64,000 nucleotides of DNA from Paulinella micropora (taxonomy: Eukaryota > Cercozoa > Imbricatea > Euglyphida). A program made the translations under genes and the position numbers. The notes under the pieces are model-generated. The model was not told where the DNA came from, did no database searches, and saw nothing but the letters and a program-made list of their open reading frames with translations. The DNA lies in the NCBI GenBank assembly GCA_009731375.1, contig BJOX01000356.1, positions 360,772 through 424,771 on the forward strand, read 5' to 3'. Numbering within the stretch: position 1 is the stretch's first letter; each line of letters begins with the position of its first letter. Positions 28,220-37,548 of the stretch are shown piece by piece.

Positions 28220-30913
28220 ATGTCGACAGAGACCGCCGAAGTGAGTGAATTCTCGGAGGCAGATCAAAGAAGAGAAGAAGAAGAAGCAGGAGGAGGAGGA
28301 GGAGGAGGAGGATTGAATGAAGGAGGAGGAGGAGGATTGAATGAAGGAGGAGGAGATGAAGGAGTAGGAGGAGGAGTAGAAGAGGGCTGGGATGATGAAG
28401 GAAGATATGGAGGAGACGAAGATGAAGGAGGATTTGAACAAGAAGAGACGGGAGGAGGAGGAGCATATGGTAATCCCTTACCACCTGCCTGCACGGGAGG
28501 AGGAGGACGAAAAATGATCGACTTGATTCATAGTGATGGAGAGGAGATCACAGTGGAGGAACAACAGTGGGTGCAAGACCACTATGACCTCACTAAAAAA
28601 GAGTTTGATAACAAGATGGGGGTAGAGAAGGATACCTATGTGTGGATCCCTCAGGATCAAAGAAGAGAGAAAAGTCGTGCTAAAAAGGATGTCTATATCC
28701 TATTATCAAACACAGCACAGCTCCTCGGCAAACTGGTCTCTGATCCAGAAGAGAGAAAGAAGATACAGCATATCAAGTTTGGGGACACACACACCCACCT
28801 TGAATTACTCGATGCTATCTTTGGGGTGTACACTCAAACCCTGATTTGGGAACGTACATACGGCCCACGATGTGAGGGTTACCTCCAGTACACAAACCCA
28901 AGAGCAACGGCCAGATGCCAGATTCCTCGCGACTGGTCAGTCGATGTAACAAAAATGAAGACCAATCTGGGTTCGAAAAACTCGAGTGGTATATTTCATT
29001 TTTTTACAATGGAAATAAAGGCCTTGGAGGAGGGGAAGGCAGAGATGGAAAAAAGCATTAAGGCAGCAGGAGAAACTCATCCTGTGATTGATGAGTTAGA
29101 GAAGACCGACAGAGTTCTGACCAAGATCAGACTGTTGATGGGTGCGTTACTGCACAAGGAGGCATGGAAGAGATGGATTCCTACCAAGGATCACTCTGTC
29201 CTTAAATCACTTAGTAACGCACCACCGGTCGCCAACAAAGCAGGTGTTGACCAATATGTGGAGAAATATAATTTTCTCAGATCTGCTTCTGAATTGGTGG
29301 CCTTTATCACTCATGCTCAAAAGCTGGTGATATCTGAGAAGAAGAAGGCGAAAGAGAATGAGGAGTTCGAGAAGACGATGAGACTGGAAAGAATGAAAGC
29401 AAAAGTGAGTGGTGCAAAGACACACCCTCCGACATATTTGACCCCACCAGCTCCTGCCCCACCAGCCCCTGCACCCTCGGGCTCAACTACGGTGGTGGTC
29501 ACAAACACGGAGAAGAAGGACAGACAGAACATCATAAATGCCTTCAAGGGGAAGAAAGGAGGAGTGGCAAGTCTCATGCTATATGCCAAGACGAGCTCAG
29601 ACAAAGACTCTGATGCTTCGCTTTTGAGCAAGCTCAAAGAGATCAATGCCTGCATGAAGGCTTTTCCTTGCGACGAAACGCAGGAATACGAGGCCCTTGT
29701 TACTGTTTTTGACCAATCTCTAGTCTCGGAGGGATTTGATCTGACACAGTACAAGTTTTTGAGAAAGAAGGAGGAGATTAAGAGAAACAATGCAACAGGC
29801 CTAGACGCTCAGTGTGAACTGGCGGTGGCCACACTCATTTCATATTTTCAATCTCATGGATACCAGCATCTCTGCACTGGTACTCTCATAGGATTTGAAA
29901 TCTTTGAGACAGTGGCGATGAGTTTGAGGAGTGCTGTTGGCTTGGCGGCGACCCTTACGGAGGTAGTTTCCTCCTATGGGCTATTCTATGGCCGCAAGTC
30001 GATCATCCTCTATTTCTTTTCGGCGTTACACACAGTTAACCCGAGTAAGCTTACTCAGCTCATACAACAATGCTCGACGTTTAGCTCAGTGAAGTCCAAG
30101 AACTTCCTCGAGACACACGTGTTCGAAAATACGGTTCAAAGCGTTGCTCCGTCAGCACTGTTTCAAGAAGTGATGAGTGCATGCTCAAACATGGACTCGC
30201 TCACGGAGGCACATACGGCACAGGCAGGCGGTGTACCTGTTGGCGCACAAGCCACGTACACAAACAGAGTTGCCGGTTGGAAGAGACAGAGAGAGCCAGA
30301 CCTGAAGACCGCATGTTGGAGGTGGTTCGCGGGCTTGCAGTGTAAGGCACAGATGGAGAACAGAGACTGCTCTTTCAATCATGATAGGCAGAACCCAACA
30401 GCAAGGGCAAATTTTCTGAGCAGGACGGAAGGCAAGGAACCGGGCCTTTTCAATATGCTTCAGATTGCCGCTGTGAACGAAGGTTGGTATGCCAATATGT
30501 GTGATGATGAGGAGTTACGAGAGGCAATCATTACCTACATGAAGAGGATGAAGGAGAAGAAGGAGGAAAGGGAGAGACAAAAGAACTTAAAGGCCTCTCA
30601 AAGAGGACGAGAAGGAGGAGCAGGAGCAGGAGGACGAGGAGGAGGAGGAGGAGGAGGAGGACGAGGAACATGGAGAGGAGCCTCGAGGTGGCAGGGAACC
30701 CCTCAGAGAGGAAGAGGAGGAGGTCGGGGATATACCCCTTATGGAGGGAGAGCTGTTCGAGCTCCAGCCCCCCCACCCAGAGGAGGAGGAGGCTCGTGGG
30801 CAAGCTCCAACCCAAATTTCGGTCGAGCTCAGGCCTACAACACTGCCTCGGAGACCGATACGTCATCCTACCCGGACACTACTCAAGGTAATCGTTTCGA
30901 GGTGGTGGAATGA
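28220..30913 (+). CDS. gag: Gag polyprotein (copy B, 897 aa)
   Basis: This is the structural protein that would form the cytoplasmic virus-like particle and bind element RNA. The first ~95 residues are low-complexity Gly/Glu/Asp. The middle is mostly helical and charged, with a Pro/Ala linker near residue 415. Residues 699-721 contain Cys-x8-Cys-x8-Cys-x3-His, resembling a CCCH zinc finger rather than the CCHC knuckle typical of Gag. The C-terminal ~110 residues are a Lys/Glu helix followed by Arg-Gly repeats, an RNA-binding type tail. The frame ends at TGA 30911-30913, immediately followed in the same frame by pol. 897 residues is long for a Ty3-type Gag. Identity as Gag rests on position and nucleic-acid-binding motifs. 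Confidence 0.85.
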   Translation: MSTETAEVSEFSEADQRREEEEAGGGGGGGGLNEGGGGGLNEGGGDEGVGGGVEEGWDDEGRYGGDEDEGGFEQEETGGGGAYGNPLPPACTGGGGRKMIDLIHSDGEEITVEEQQWVQDHYDLTKKEFDNKMGVEKDTYVWIPQDQRREKSRAKKDVYILLSNTAQLLGKLVSDPEERKKIQHIKFGDTHTHLELLDAIFGVYTQTLIWERTYGPRCEGYLQYTNPRATARCQIPRDWSVDVTKMKTNLGSKNSSGIFHFFTMEIKALEEGKAEMEKSIKAAGETHPVIDELEKTDRVLTKIRLLMGALLHKEAWKRWIPTKDHSVLKSLSNAPPVANKAGVDQYVEKYNFLRSASELVAFITHAQKLVISEKKKAKENEEFEKTMRLERMKAKVSGAKTHPPTYLTPPAPAPPAPAPSGSTTVVVTNTEKKDRQNIINAFKGKKGGVASLMLYAKTSSDKDSDASLLSKLKEINACMKAFPCDETQEYEALVTVFDQSLVSEGFDLTQYKFLRKKEEIKRNNATGLDAQCELAVATLISYFQSHGYQHLCTGTLIGFEIFETVAMSLRSAVGLAATLTEVVSSYGLFYGRKSIILYFFSALHTVNPSKLTQLIQQCSTFSSVKSKNFLETHVFENTVQSVAPSALFQEVMSACSNMDSLTEAHTAQAGGVPVGAQATYTNRVAGWKRQREPDLKTACWRWFAGLQCKAQMENRDCSFNHDRQNPTARANFLSRTEGKEPGLFNMLQIAAVNEGWYANMCDDEELREAIITYMKRMKEKKEERERQKNLKASQRGREGGAGAGGRGGGGGGGGRGTWRGASRWQGTPQRGRGGGRGYTPYGGRAVRAPAPPPRGGGGSWASSNPNFGRAQAYNTASETDTSSYPDTTQGNRFEVVE

Positions 30914-30972
30914 CTGGAGGGGGAAGAAGAGAGGAAGGAGAAGACTGTGAAGTTTAACCCTAAAGTCACAGT
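30911..30972 (+). promoter_or_regulatory. Putative UGA readthrough site and downstream hairpin between gag and pol
   Basis: A single TGA (context GAA TGA CTG) separates gag and pol in one frame, with no other stop. Thirty bases further on, ACTGTGA (30944-30950) pairs perfectly with TCACAGT (30966-30972), and TTTA pairs with TAAA inside, around loop ACCC. UGA followed by CU is a known leaky context, and 3' RNA structures stimulate readthrough in several retroelements. Copy A has the same stop and hairpin. Independent initiation of Pol at a downstream start is the alternative. Confidence 0.6.
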
Positions 30973-33900
30973 GCTTTCTAATGCTGTTGTGCAGACTGGG
31001 CCAACGCTTCCTCTATGTGAAAACAAAGATGTGGGTACACAGAGACTGCAGCCCCAAGGTAGTCTCATACCCGTTCATACAGCACGGTTACCAATGATAA
31101 CTGATGCAAATAGGAAGGCGAGACTTGCGATGGAGGCGAGGAGGCCAATGGCAGACGTATCGCCTCGGCCAAGCAAACAACCACGAACAGACTCAATGTC
31201 TACGGTCGCGGCGGGTGGCGAGCAAAAAGACAATGTGTGTACTCAAGTACCACAAGACAATGTCGCTCAAATAGTAAACGCACCAGTACCGCAGAATAAT
31301 AAAAATGTTAATGAGGTGAAGCAGGAGGAGAAGAAGGAGGAGTTGAAAAACTTAGAGACAAGACTCCAAAATTTGGAACGTAAAGTTCTTGTTCTCGCAG
31401 CCAATATACACAGGCCCGATGCTCTGTGTTATACGGAACTTTATTGTGAAACATTGAAGACAATATTAAAAGTTGGTAATGATACGATGGCGAATATTAA
31501 TATTGTCGGCCGGAAGTTTTTTAATCGATACCGGGACTGGGTGGACGGAAATATGAAAAAGTCAACGGGCACTCTCAAAGGAGTGAGCAGCCGGACGGAT
31601 ATCACGGGAATCATCACACTGACCTTTAAATTGAAATCCGCACGAGTATACCGTATGGACCTCTATGTCGTCCCCGGTTACCACGGGTCAATATTACTAT
31701 CGTATGACCAATTGGCTACGATGGGGGCTGTGATTGATTGCGCCGCACGGCGAGTGATATATGGAGTAAAAAGAGGAGAAGAGAACGATATTGATCCCTT
31801 CAACGCTACTGACTCTTATGAGGCTTATGAGCTGAGTCTAGCGACGGATCACAAAAAGATGGCCATCGCACATGAGGCACTTGAGGTGTACGTTCACCCC
31901 CATGTCGTAAGACCGGATGAACTGTCCTGGACCGACAATTGGGAATCCCAAGTGTGCACTGTCACAGTTCCGACATGCCATTGGGACAAAAAGTCTATTG
32001 ATGACTTAATCGAGAAGCGAAAGGAGGAGATTATATGTGTCGCACAAAGAAGCCCGTCGTTGGCGAGATTCGCGGAAGGAGTAGGAACAGATGTCCATAT
32101 TACTAACGGATACTGTTTCCATGCGAAAGTAGGAGAAGAAAAAAGGGAGGCGTTTGTACCAAGGAGAACGGGGCGAATCCCGGATACTCCACCAGAAACT
32201 ATTAAAAGTTTTATTACTGATTTCTGGGGTGACGAGCCCACGTGGCCGCGTTCACTGTCTGAAGTGAAGAAATGCTTACGGACTTTATTCGAAAATAATA
32301 AGCCGTATACTATTATCCTGCCATATAATGAGAAGGCGATATGGGCGCAGGAAATAAGGGACCGGCTTATTGATCATCCTATACCGGTACCCTCTCGCAA
32401 GCAACAGCTAGTGGTGGCTTGTCGTATGGGAACTCGTGAGCAGAGCAGTGCATACAAGCGGAAGCTCAGAGACCTCGACAAGTTGAAATTGATACCGCAA
32501 GCATTCACATGCTTTGATGGTTTTTACACCCGTAAAGCTCCTTTGCAATACGCGAGACTCATTGACATGCTGGTGGAGCTCGGTAAAGATGATGAGCCGG
32601 ACACGGTCACGTATGAAAAGACGGGCCTAGATGATGTCTCGGAAGAGGACTTAGGCTTGGAGGAGGACAGAGAACCCCTCAAGCAACATAAGCAGATGTC
32701 TGATGAAGATTTTCAAGAGGCGGCGCGGAAAATATTGGAAGAAGGAGTAGGCACGGAGAAGGAGAAGGAGCTTTTAAAAGCCAAATTAGAGGCGAACAAG
32801 GAAATTTTTGACCCTCCACATGCAGGTGGTGTCAAGCCTGAAGATTTCACTGCGGTTATTTACAAAATACCGGGTGCGGAGCCGTCACCGGCACCACGAA
32901 GGGCGAATTTGAGTATACATGAGGCGAAGATAGCGGAGGAGCTAGCAAGACAGCTGCTCAATGAGGACTTTATTGAGAGATCAACATCTCCAATAGTCTC
33001 ACAACCGAGAATAGTGCCGAAGCCAGGAGGAGAATGGCGCCTGACAGTTAACTATGCTCGTGTTAACAAGGTGCTGGAGGAAGAGAGAAATCCTCTCCCG
33101 ACATTAGAAGAAGGAAGGAGAGTACTGCGGAATGCAAAATTCTATTCGGTCATTGACCTTAAGAATGGCTTCTGGCAGATACCACTGGAGGAAAAGTCCA
33201 GATGGCTGACGGCGTTTGTGGTGGGTATGGAAATATACCAATGGAAAGTGCTTCCGATGGGCCTCAAGCAAGCCCCAGGACTTTTCCAGAAGGCGATGCA
33301 GAAGATGTTGAGCAGTCAGTACGATGATTTGTCTGACGGTGGCTTTATGAGAAGGCGGGGACAGAAGGCGGGAGAATATGCATTTTGCTATATCGATGAC
33401 ATTATCGTATACTCTAACACAATGGAGGAGCATATCGATCATTTGTCCGATATATTCAGGCGCATCGGAGCTTTTGGCCTGAAGTGCAATCTAAAGAAGT
33501 GTCAACTTGCCAAGACGAGTGTGACATACTTAGGGTACGAGATCTCCCATAATCGAGTCTCGATATCCAAAGAGAAGAGGGAGGAGATTATGAATCGACC
33601 GATACCGAAGAACCGCACTGAATTGCACTCATTCCTTGCGATGGCGCAATACTATAGCCAGTTTATACCCGATTGGGGTGCAACACGGGCTAAAGTGGAG
33701 AAAATGATAGATTTTGGAGACTTTGAGAAGTGGGACGAAGAGGCTTTGCAAGCGTTTCATGCGCTCAAAGATCTCATTTACAAAGACCCGAAAGACGGAG
33801 GACTGGTGTTAACGATGCCCGACTTTACGAAACAATTCGTAGTCGATACAGACGCATCTAAGTTTGCGATTGGGGCTGTATTACAACAAGAGGATGAGGA

Positions 33901-36736
33901 GAAGAAATTACGCCCAATCATGTTTATTAGTAGGAAGTTGTGTGCGGCGGAGAGAAACTATTGCACAAGGCAAAGAGAGGCGTTGGCGGTAGTATGGGCC
34001 CTCAAGAGGCTCAGAGAGTATTTGTGGGGAGGACCTCAATTTACTGTCAGAACTGATCATCATAACCTGTTATGGTTGATGAATCATGAACAGACGGGAC
34101 GGCTGGCGCGGTGGCAAGCGTTCTTGTCTTGTTTCGATTTTACAATGGTCCATCTACCGGGAAAGCGAAATGTGGTCGCTGATAGCCTCTCTAGGCTAGA
34201 GTTTAACTCAGAAGTATCGGCGTTGGTGTCCACGGTGGAGATGGAAGACTTGTCCACTGACAAGGTGTATGAGGTCAGCCACATTGAGGCGATGGAGATG
34301 GCGAGTGGAGTCCGATATGACCGCACAGGTCTACGGTACAGTCCACAAGGCCCGGATCACGGGATATGTTGTGAGCTACATACCCAGGAGGACGCTGAGT
34401 GGTCCTATGAGGTATATGAGAATGCGAAGGCGAACATAAGAGAGGAAGAGGAGACGCAGGAAGTTTATGCGGAGCCTCCTCAAGAGCGGAGAAGTGACCT
34501 AGACGATGACCCGGAAAGAATCGGGGTACGGCTAGAAGATGGTACTATCCATATAGCCTCGCCTACCGCATGGAGGCAACAACAGGCTCAAGATCCGGAG
34601 TTTAAAGAACTGATACAGTTATATCAGAACCCGGATGAGCTACGGATGACGAAAGCGATCAAAGATCAGATGAAGGAGATGGGATGGAGAGATGGTCTAC
34701 TGTGGTACAAGGGCCTTCACGGTCGCTATGCGTCACAGCCGGACAAATGGACCCTTTGGGTACCGGAGAGTCTGAGACGATTTATATTTGTCGCAGCCCA
34801 CAATTGCCCACTTTTGGCGCATCCGGGTCGACAACGAACTCATATGTTCGTAGCGAGGCGATTCTGGTGGAAGAAGATGAAGGAGGAGATAGATCAGGCG
34901 GTGGATGCATGCATCCCGTGCAAGATAAACAAAACACCACTGAAGGCAAATTTCGGCCTGATTGGCGAATTTCCTCTTCATGCGGGGATGTTTGAGTTTA
35001 TACACATTGATCATGTGGGACCTTTCCCAGAATCGAAGGATGGTTACAAATACCTCCTTACGGCTATTGACAGAGCCACCAACTATGTGTGGATCATCCC
35101 TGTCAAAGACGTTACCGGCAAGACGACGGCCGAGGCGCTGATCGATAGGATCATCTCACAGATCGGAGTACCAAGAAAGATATGTTCTGATCGAGGCTCG
35201 GACTTTAATAACGAGGTCATCGACAAACTATCTAAGTATTACGGGATGAAATGGCAATATGTTACTGCCTATAACCCGCGAGCAAATGGGAAAATCGAGC
35301 GGGTACACAGACCCCTCAAAGCCTCGCTAAAGATGTATTGCACGAAGAAGGAGAATCAAAGAGCATGGGTCGAGGCAGCACCATCATTTGCGTTTGCAAT
35401 GAACTGTCTACCCTCTACGGCGTTAGGAGGCTCGAAGAGCTCAATCTCGCCATATCAGTTAGTATATGGGCGTGAGCCTGATATCCCGACTTCGCTCCTT
35501 CACCCAAAAGACACTTGGGCGGATGCGGATGAGTTGTTTGGGATGAGACTTAGAGTGAAGATGGAGGCGGAACAAATAGTCAGGGCGCATAGAGAGGCGG
35601 AGCGCCGAAAGACTGATGCTGAAGGGGTGCGACAAGCGCACTTGGATCAGATCAAGTTCCAGGTCGGGGATATTGTACTATTGTACCATCCTCAAGTCCC
35701 GAAGGGAGTCAGCTCTAAGCTGTTCACTCACTGGAAAGGACCTTATCAGATTATGGAACAGACGGGACCTCTGAATTACAAGATCAGGGGTAGAGGGAAG
35801 GTGCAAATTGTGAATGTAAGAAGGCTGATTAAGTATGATCCCTTCTTACTGGAAGATGAATCCGTTGAGGAGGCGTTAAAACGGATGAAGGATGATTTCA
35901 AAGAGGTGCCGCCCATCCACAAGGAGGCTGGCATAGACCAAGACGATGCTTATCGGGCACCGATAGCTGAGAAGGAGGAGAGTGAGGTGGACAGCAAGGA
36001 GAAGACTGACCGCATAAGCGCGGTGGGGACTCAGTCCAAGTCTCCGCGAGAGCATAGCGGAAAGAAGGAGAAGATCACAGAGGCGCAGCTAAGGAGAGCG
36101 CGGAATGATCTTATCAACGACCAACCGAGGAAGGCGATGAGGTCGATGAGATCAAAGGACGTCCACCAGGAGGAGGAGGGGACGGACACTGACCCAAACG
36201 CGGGCAACGTTGAGATTGTCCATGAGCGATGGAAGGAAGGCGATGCGATAGCAACCATCGCATGGGTGAAAAATGTTTTCTATCTGATGAGACCAGCGGA
36301 ACAACATGTCGCTGATGACACTCTCTCAGACTTATACTTGATGCGGGTCGTGGCGGTCCCACGACAGATGCGTGTCACACGGACACTCAAAATATCATCA
36401 GCCGCAAAGATAGTACAACCGATACTCCAGTTCTGGAGAAGTATGGACCCGGTTGAGGATCCAAAGGCAAGACATTATCTGCCAGTATATAAAGACGCAA
36501 AAAGTCTCGAGACATGGGATGATACAATTACTCCCAGAGACAAGGATTACACTGCGTGGACCATTCAGACACTGCCAAGAGGAGTGCTTGATGTCCCTTT
36601 TGAATTATCGTTGGGCGGAATCCCTAATAAGATCTGGCTTTTGTTGGTGGTCCTCCACCAGGCAAAGAAATCCGCGCCAGACGACGAAGGCAGTGACAAA
36701 GAAACTATTTTTCTTTATGCGTCTCAAATAAACTGA
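30947..36736 (+). CDS. pol: Pol polyprotein (copy B): protease, RT, RNase H, integrase, long tail
   Basis: Residues are counted from 30947, so the true start depends on readthrough. The protease-like region has Asp179-Thr180-Met181 where Asp-Thr/Ser-Gly is expected, followed by a good C-terminal loop (ILLSYDQLATMGAVIDC). The reverse transcriptase has YIDD at 815-818 and an extra ~12-residue loop just before it. RNase H includes VDTDAS (966-971) and the HLPGKRNVVADSLSR end. The integrase has His1285, His1292, Cys1322, Cys1325 and the D1355, D1415, E1451 triad with the classic 35-residue spacing, then a GPY module (1598-1600). About 300 unrecognised residues follow, ending at TGA 36736. Pol makes cDNA from the RNA and inserts it into chromosomes. 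Confidence 0.93.
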   Translation: MKFNPKVTVLSNAVVQTGPTLPLCENKDVGTQRLQPQGSLIPVHTARLPMITDANRKARLAMEARRPMADVSPRPSKQPRTDSMSTVAAGGEQKDNVCTQVPQDNVAQIVNAPVPQNNKNVNEVKQEEKKEELKNLETRLQNLERKVLVLAANIHRPDALCYTELYCETLKTILKVGNDTMANINIVGRKFFNRYRDWVDGNMKKSTGTLKGVSSRTDITGIITLTFKLKSARVYRMDLYVVPGYHGSILLSYDQLATMGAVIDCAARRVIYGVKRGEENDIDPFNATDSYEAYELSLATDHKKMAIAHEALEVYVHPHVVRPDELSWTDNWESQVCTVTVPTCHWDKKSIDDLIEKRKEEIICVAQRSPSLARFAEGVGTDVHITNGYCFHAKVGEEKREAFVPRRTGRIPDTPPETIKSFITDFWGDEPTWPRSLSEVKKCLRTLFENNKPYTIILPYNEKAIWAQEIRDRLIDHPIPVPSRKQQLVVACRMGTREQSSAYKRKLRDLDKLKLIPQAFTCFDGFYTRKAPLQYARLIDMLVELGKDDEPDTVTYEKTGLDDVSEEDLGLEEDREPLKQHKQMSDEDFQEAARKILEEGVGTEKEKELLKAKLEANKEIFDPPHAGGVKPEDFTAVIYKIPGAEPSPAPRRANLSIHEAKIAEELARQLLNEDFIERSTSPIVSQPRIVPKPGGEWRLTVNYARVNKVLEEERNPLPTLEEGRRVLRNAKFYSVIDLKNGFWQIPLEEKSRWLTAFVVGMEIYQWKVLPMGLKQAPGLFQKAMQKMLSSQYDDLSDGGFMRRRGQKAGEYAFCYIDDIIVYSNTMEEHIDHLSDIFRRIGAFGLKCNLKKCQLAKTSVTYLGYEISHNRVSISKEKREEIMNRPIPKNRTELHSFLAMAQYYSQFIPDWGATRAKVEKMIDFGDFEKWDEEALQAFHALKDLIYKDPKDGGLVLTMPDFTKQFVVDTDASKFAIGAVLQQEDEEKKLRPIMFISRKLCAAERNYCTRQREALAVVWALKRLREYLWGGPQFTVRTDHHNLLWLMNHEQTGRLARWQAFLSCFDFTMVHLPGKRNVVADSLSRLEFNSEVSALVSTVEMEDLSTDKVYEVSHIEAMEMASGVRYDRTGLRYSPQGPDHGICCELHTQEDAEWSYEVYENAKANIREEEETQEVYAEPPQERRSDLDDDPERIGVRLEDGTIHIASPTAWRQQQAQDPEFKELIQLYQNPDELRMTKAIKDQMKEMGWRDGLLWYKGLHGRYASQPDKWTLWVPESLRRFIFVAAHNCPLLAHPGRQRTHMFVARRFWWKKMKEEIDQAVDACIPCKINKTPLKANFGLIGEFPLHAGMFEFIHIDHVGPFPESKDGYKYLLTAIDRATNYVWIIPVKDVTGKTTAEALIDRIISQIGVPRKICSDRGSDFNNEVIDKLSKYYGMKWQYVTAYNPRANGKIERVHRPLKASLKMYCTKKENQRAWVEAAPSFAFAMNCLPSTALGGSKSSISPYQLVYGREPDIPTSLLHPKDTWADADELFGMRLRVKMEAEQIVRAHREAERRKTDAEGVRQAHLDQIKFQVGDIVLLYHPQVPKGVSSKLFTHWKGPYQIMEQTGPLNYKIRGRGKVQIVNVRRLIKYDPFLLEDESVEEALKRMKDDFKEVPPIHKEAGIDQDDAYRAPIAEKEESEVDSKEKTDRISAVGTQSKSPREHSGKKEKITEAQLRRARNDLINDQPRKAMRSMRSKDVHQEEEGTDTDPNAGNVEIVHERWKEGDAIATIAWVKNVFYLMRPAEQHVADDTLSDLYLMRVVAVPRQMRVTRTLKISSAAKIVQPILQFWRSMDPVEDPKARHYLPVYKDAKSLETWDDTITPRDKDYTAWTIQTLPRGVLDVPFELSLGGIPNKIWLLLVVLHQAKKSAPDDEGSDKETIFLYASQIN

Positions 36737-36753
36737 TTGATTGCCCACGGCGT

Positions 36754-37357
36754 NNNNNNNNNNNNNNNNNNNNNNNNNNNNNNNNNNNNNNNNNNNNNNN
36801 NNNNNNNNNNNNNNNNNNNNNNNNNNNNNNNNNNNNNNNNNNNNNNNNNNNNNNNNNNNNNNNNNNNNNNNNNNNNNNNNNNNNNNNNNNNNNNNNNNNN
36901 NNNNNNNNNNNNNNNNNNNNNNNNNNNNNNNNNNNNNNNNNNNNNNNNNNNNNNNNNNNNNNNNNNNNNNNNNNNNNNNNNNNNNNNNNNNNNNNNNNNN
37001 NNNNNNNNNNNNNNNNNNNNNNNNNNNNNNNNNNNNNNNNNNNNNNNNNNNNNNNNNNNNNNNNNNNNNNNNNNNNNNNNNNNNNNNNNNNNNNNNNNNN
37101 NNNNNNNNNNNNNNNNNNNNNNNNNNNNNNNNNNNNNNNNNNNNNNNNNNNNNNNNNNNNNNNNNNNNNNNNNNNNNNNNNNNNNNNNNNNNNNNNNNNN
37201 NNNNNNNNNNNNNNNNNNNNNNNNNNNNNNNNNNNNNNNNNNNNNNNNNNNNNNNNNNNNNNNNNNNNNNNNNNNNNNNNNNNNNNNNNNNNNNNNNNNN
37301 NNNNNNNNNNNNNNNNNNNNNNNNNNNNNNNNNNNNNNNNNNNNNNNNNNNNNNNNN
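36754..37357. other. Assembly gap (604 N) at the pol end / 3' LTR start of copy B
   Basis: It hides the polypurine tract and the first part of the 3' LTR. The real length is unknown, and the gap in copy A shows that such N runs here need not reflect true distance. Confidence 0.95.
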
Positions 37358-37548
37358 GTGACAGGTGCACCAGCTTGTTTTTCAGTATTATTTGTCCGGA
37401 TTGGACCTGATGCCATTTTATTCCTGGTCTGTTGCCGTTTTCCTTTTTGGCTTCACTGAGCTAATACAACGAGACATCATTCTCATTCTTGAGGACTGTG
37501 TTTGGTTGTATTACCGACTTTTTACGAGCTATCGTTGGGGGCATTACA
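37358..37548 (+). repeat. 3' LTR of copy B (5' end in gap)
   Basis: It matches the 5' LTR from GTGACAGGTGCACC to the terminal GCATTACA, with one ATT insertion relative to the 5' LTR, and is followed by CAAT. Near identity of the pair indicates a recent insertion. Confidence 0.9.

Larger units (their letters stand above)
27200..37548 (+). mobile_element. Ty3/gypsy-type LTR retrotransposon, copy B (complete except 3' gap)
   Basis: In order: 5' LTR (27200-27433), a 786-bp leader, gag (28220-30913), pol (30947-36736, same frame) and 3' LTR (visible 37358-37548). CAAT flanks both ends (27196-27199 and 37549-37552), a 4-bp target duplication. Where both are visible, the LTRs differ by essentially one 3-bp indel. 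Open frames are intact, so this is a young, possibly active insertion about 540 bp past the gene 1 stop. The order RT, RNase H, integrase places it in the Ty3/gypsy group. Confidence 0.95.

Noticed and set aside
30911-30913. UGA read as a sense codon by a changed genetic code
   Set aside because: TGA also ends pol, gene 3 and the LRR frame, and no internal TGA occurs in the other coding exons, so readthrough at one site is simpler.
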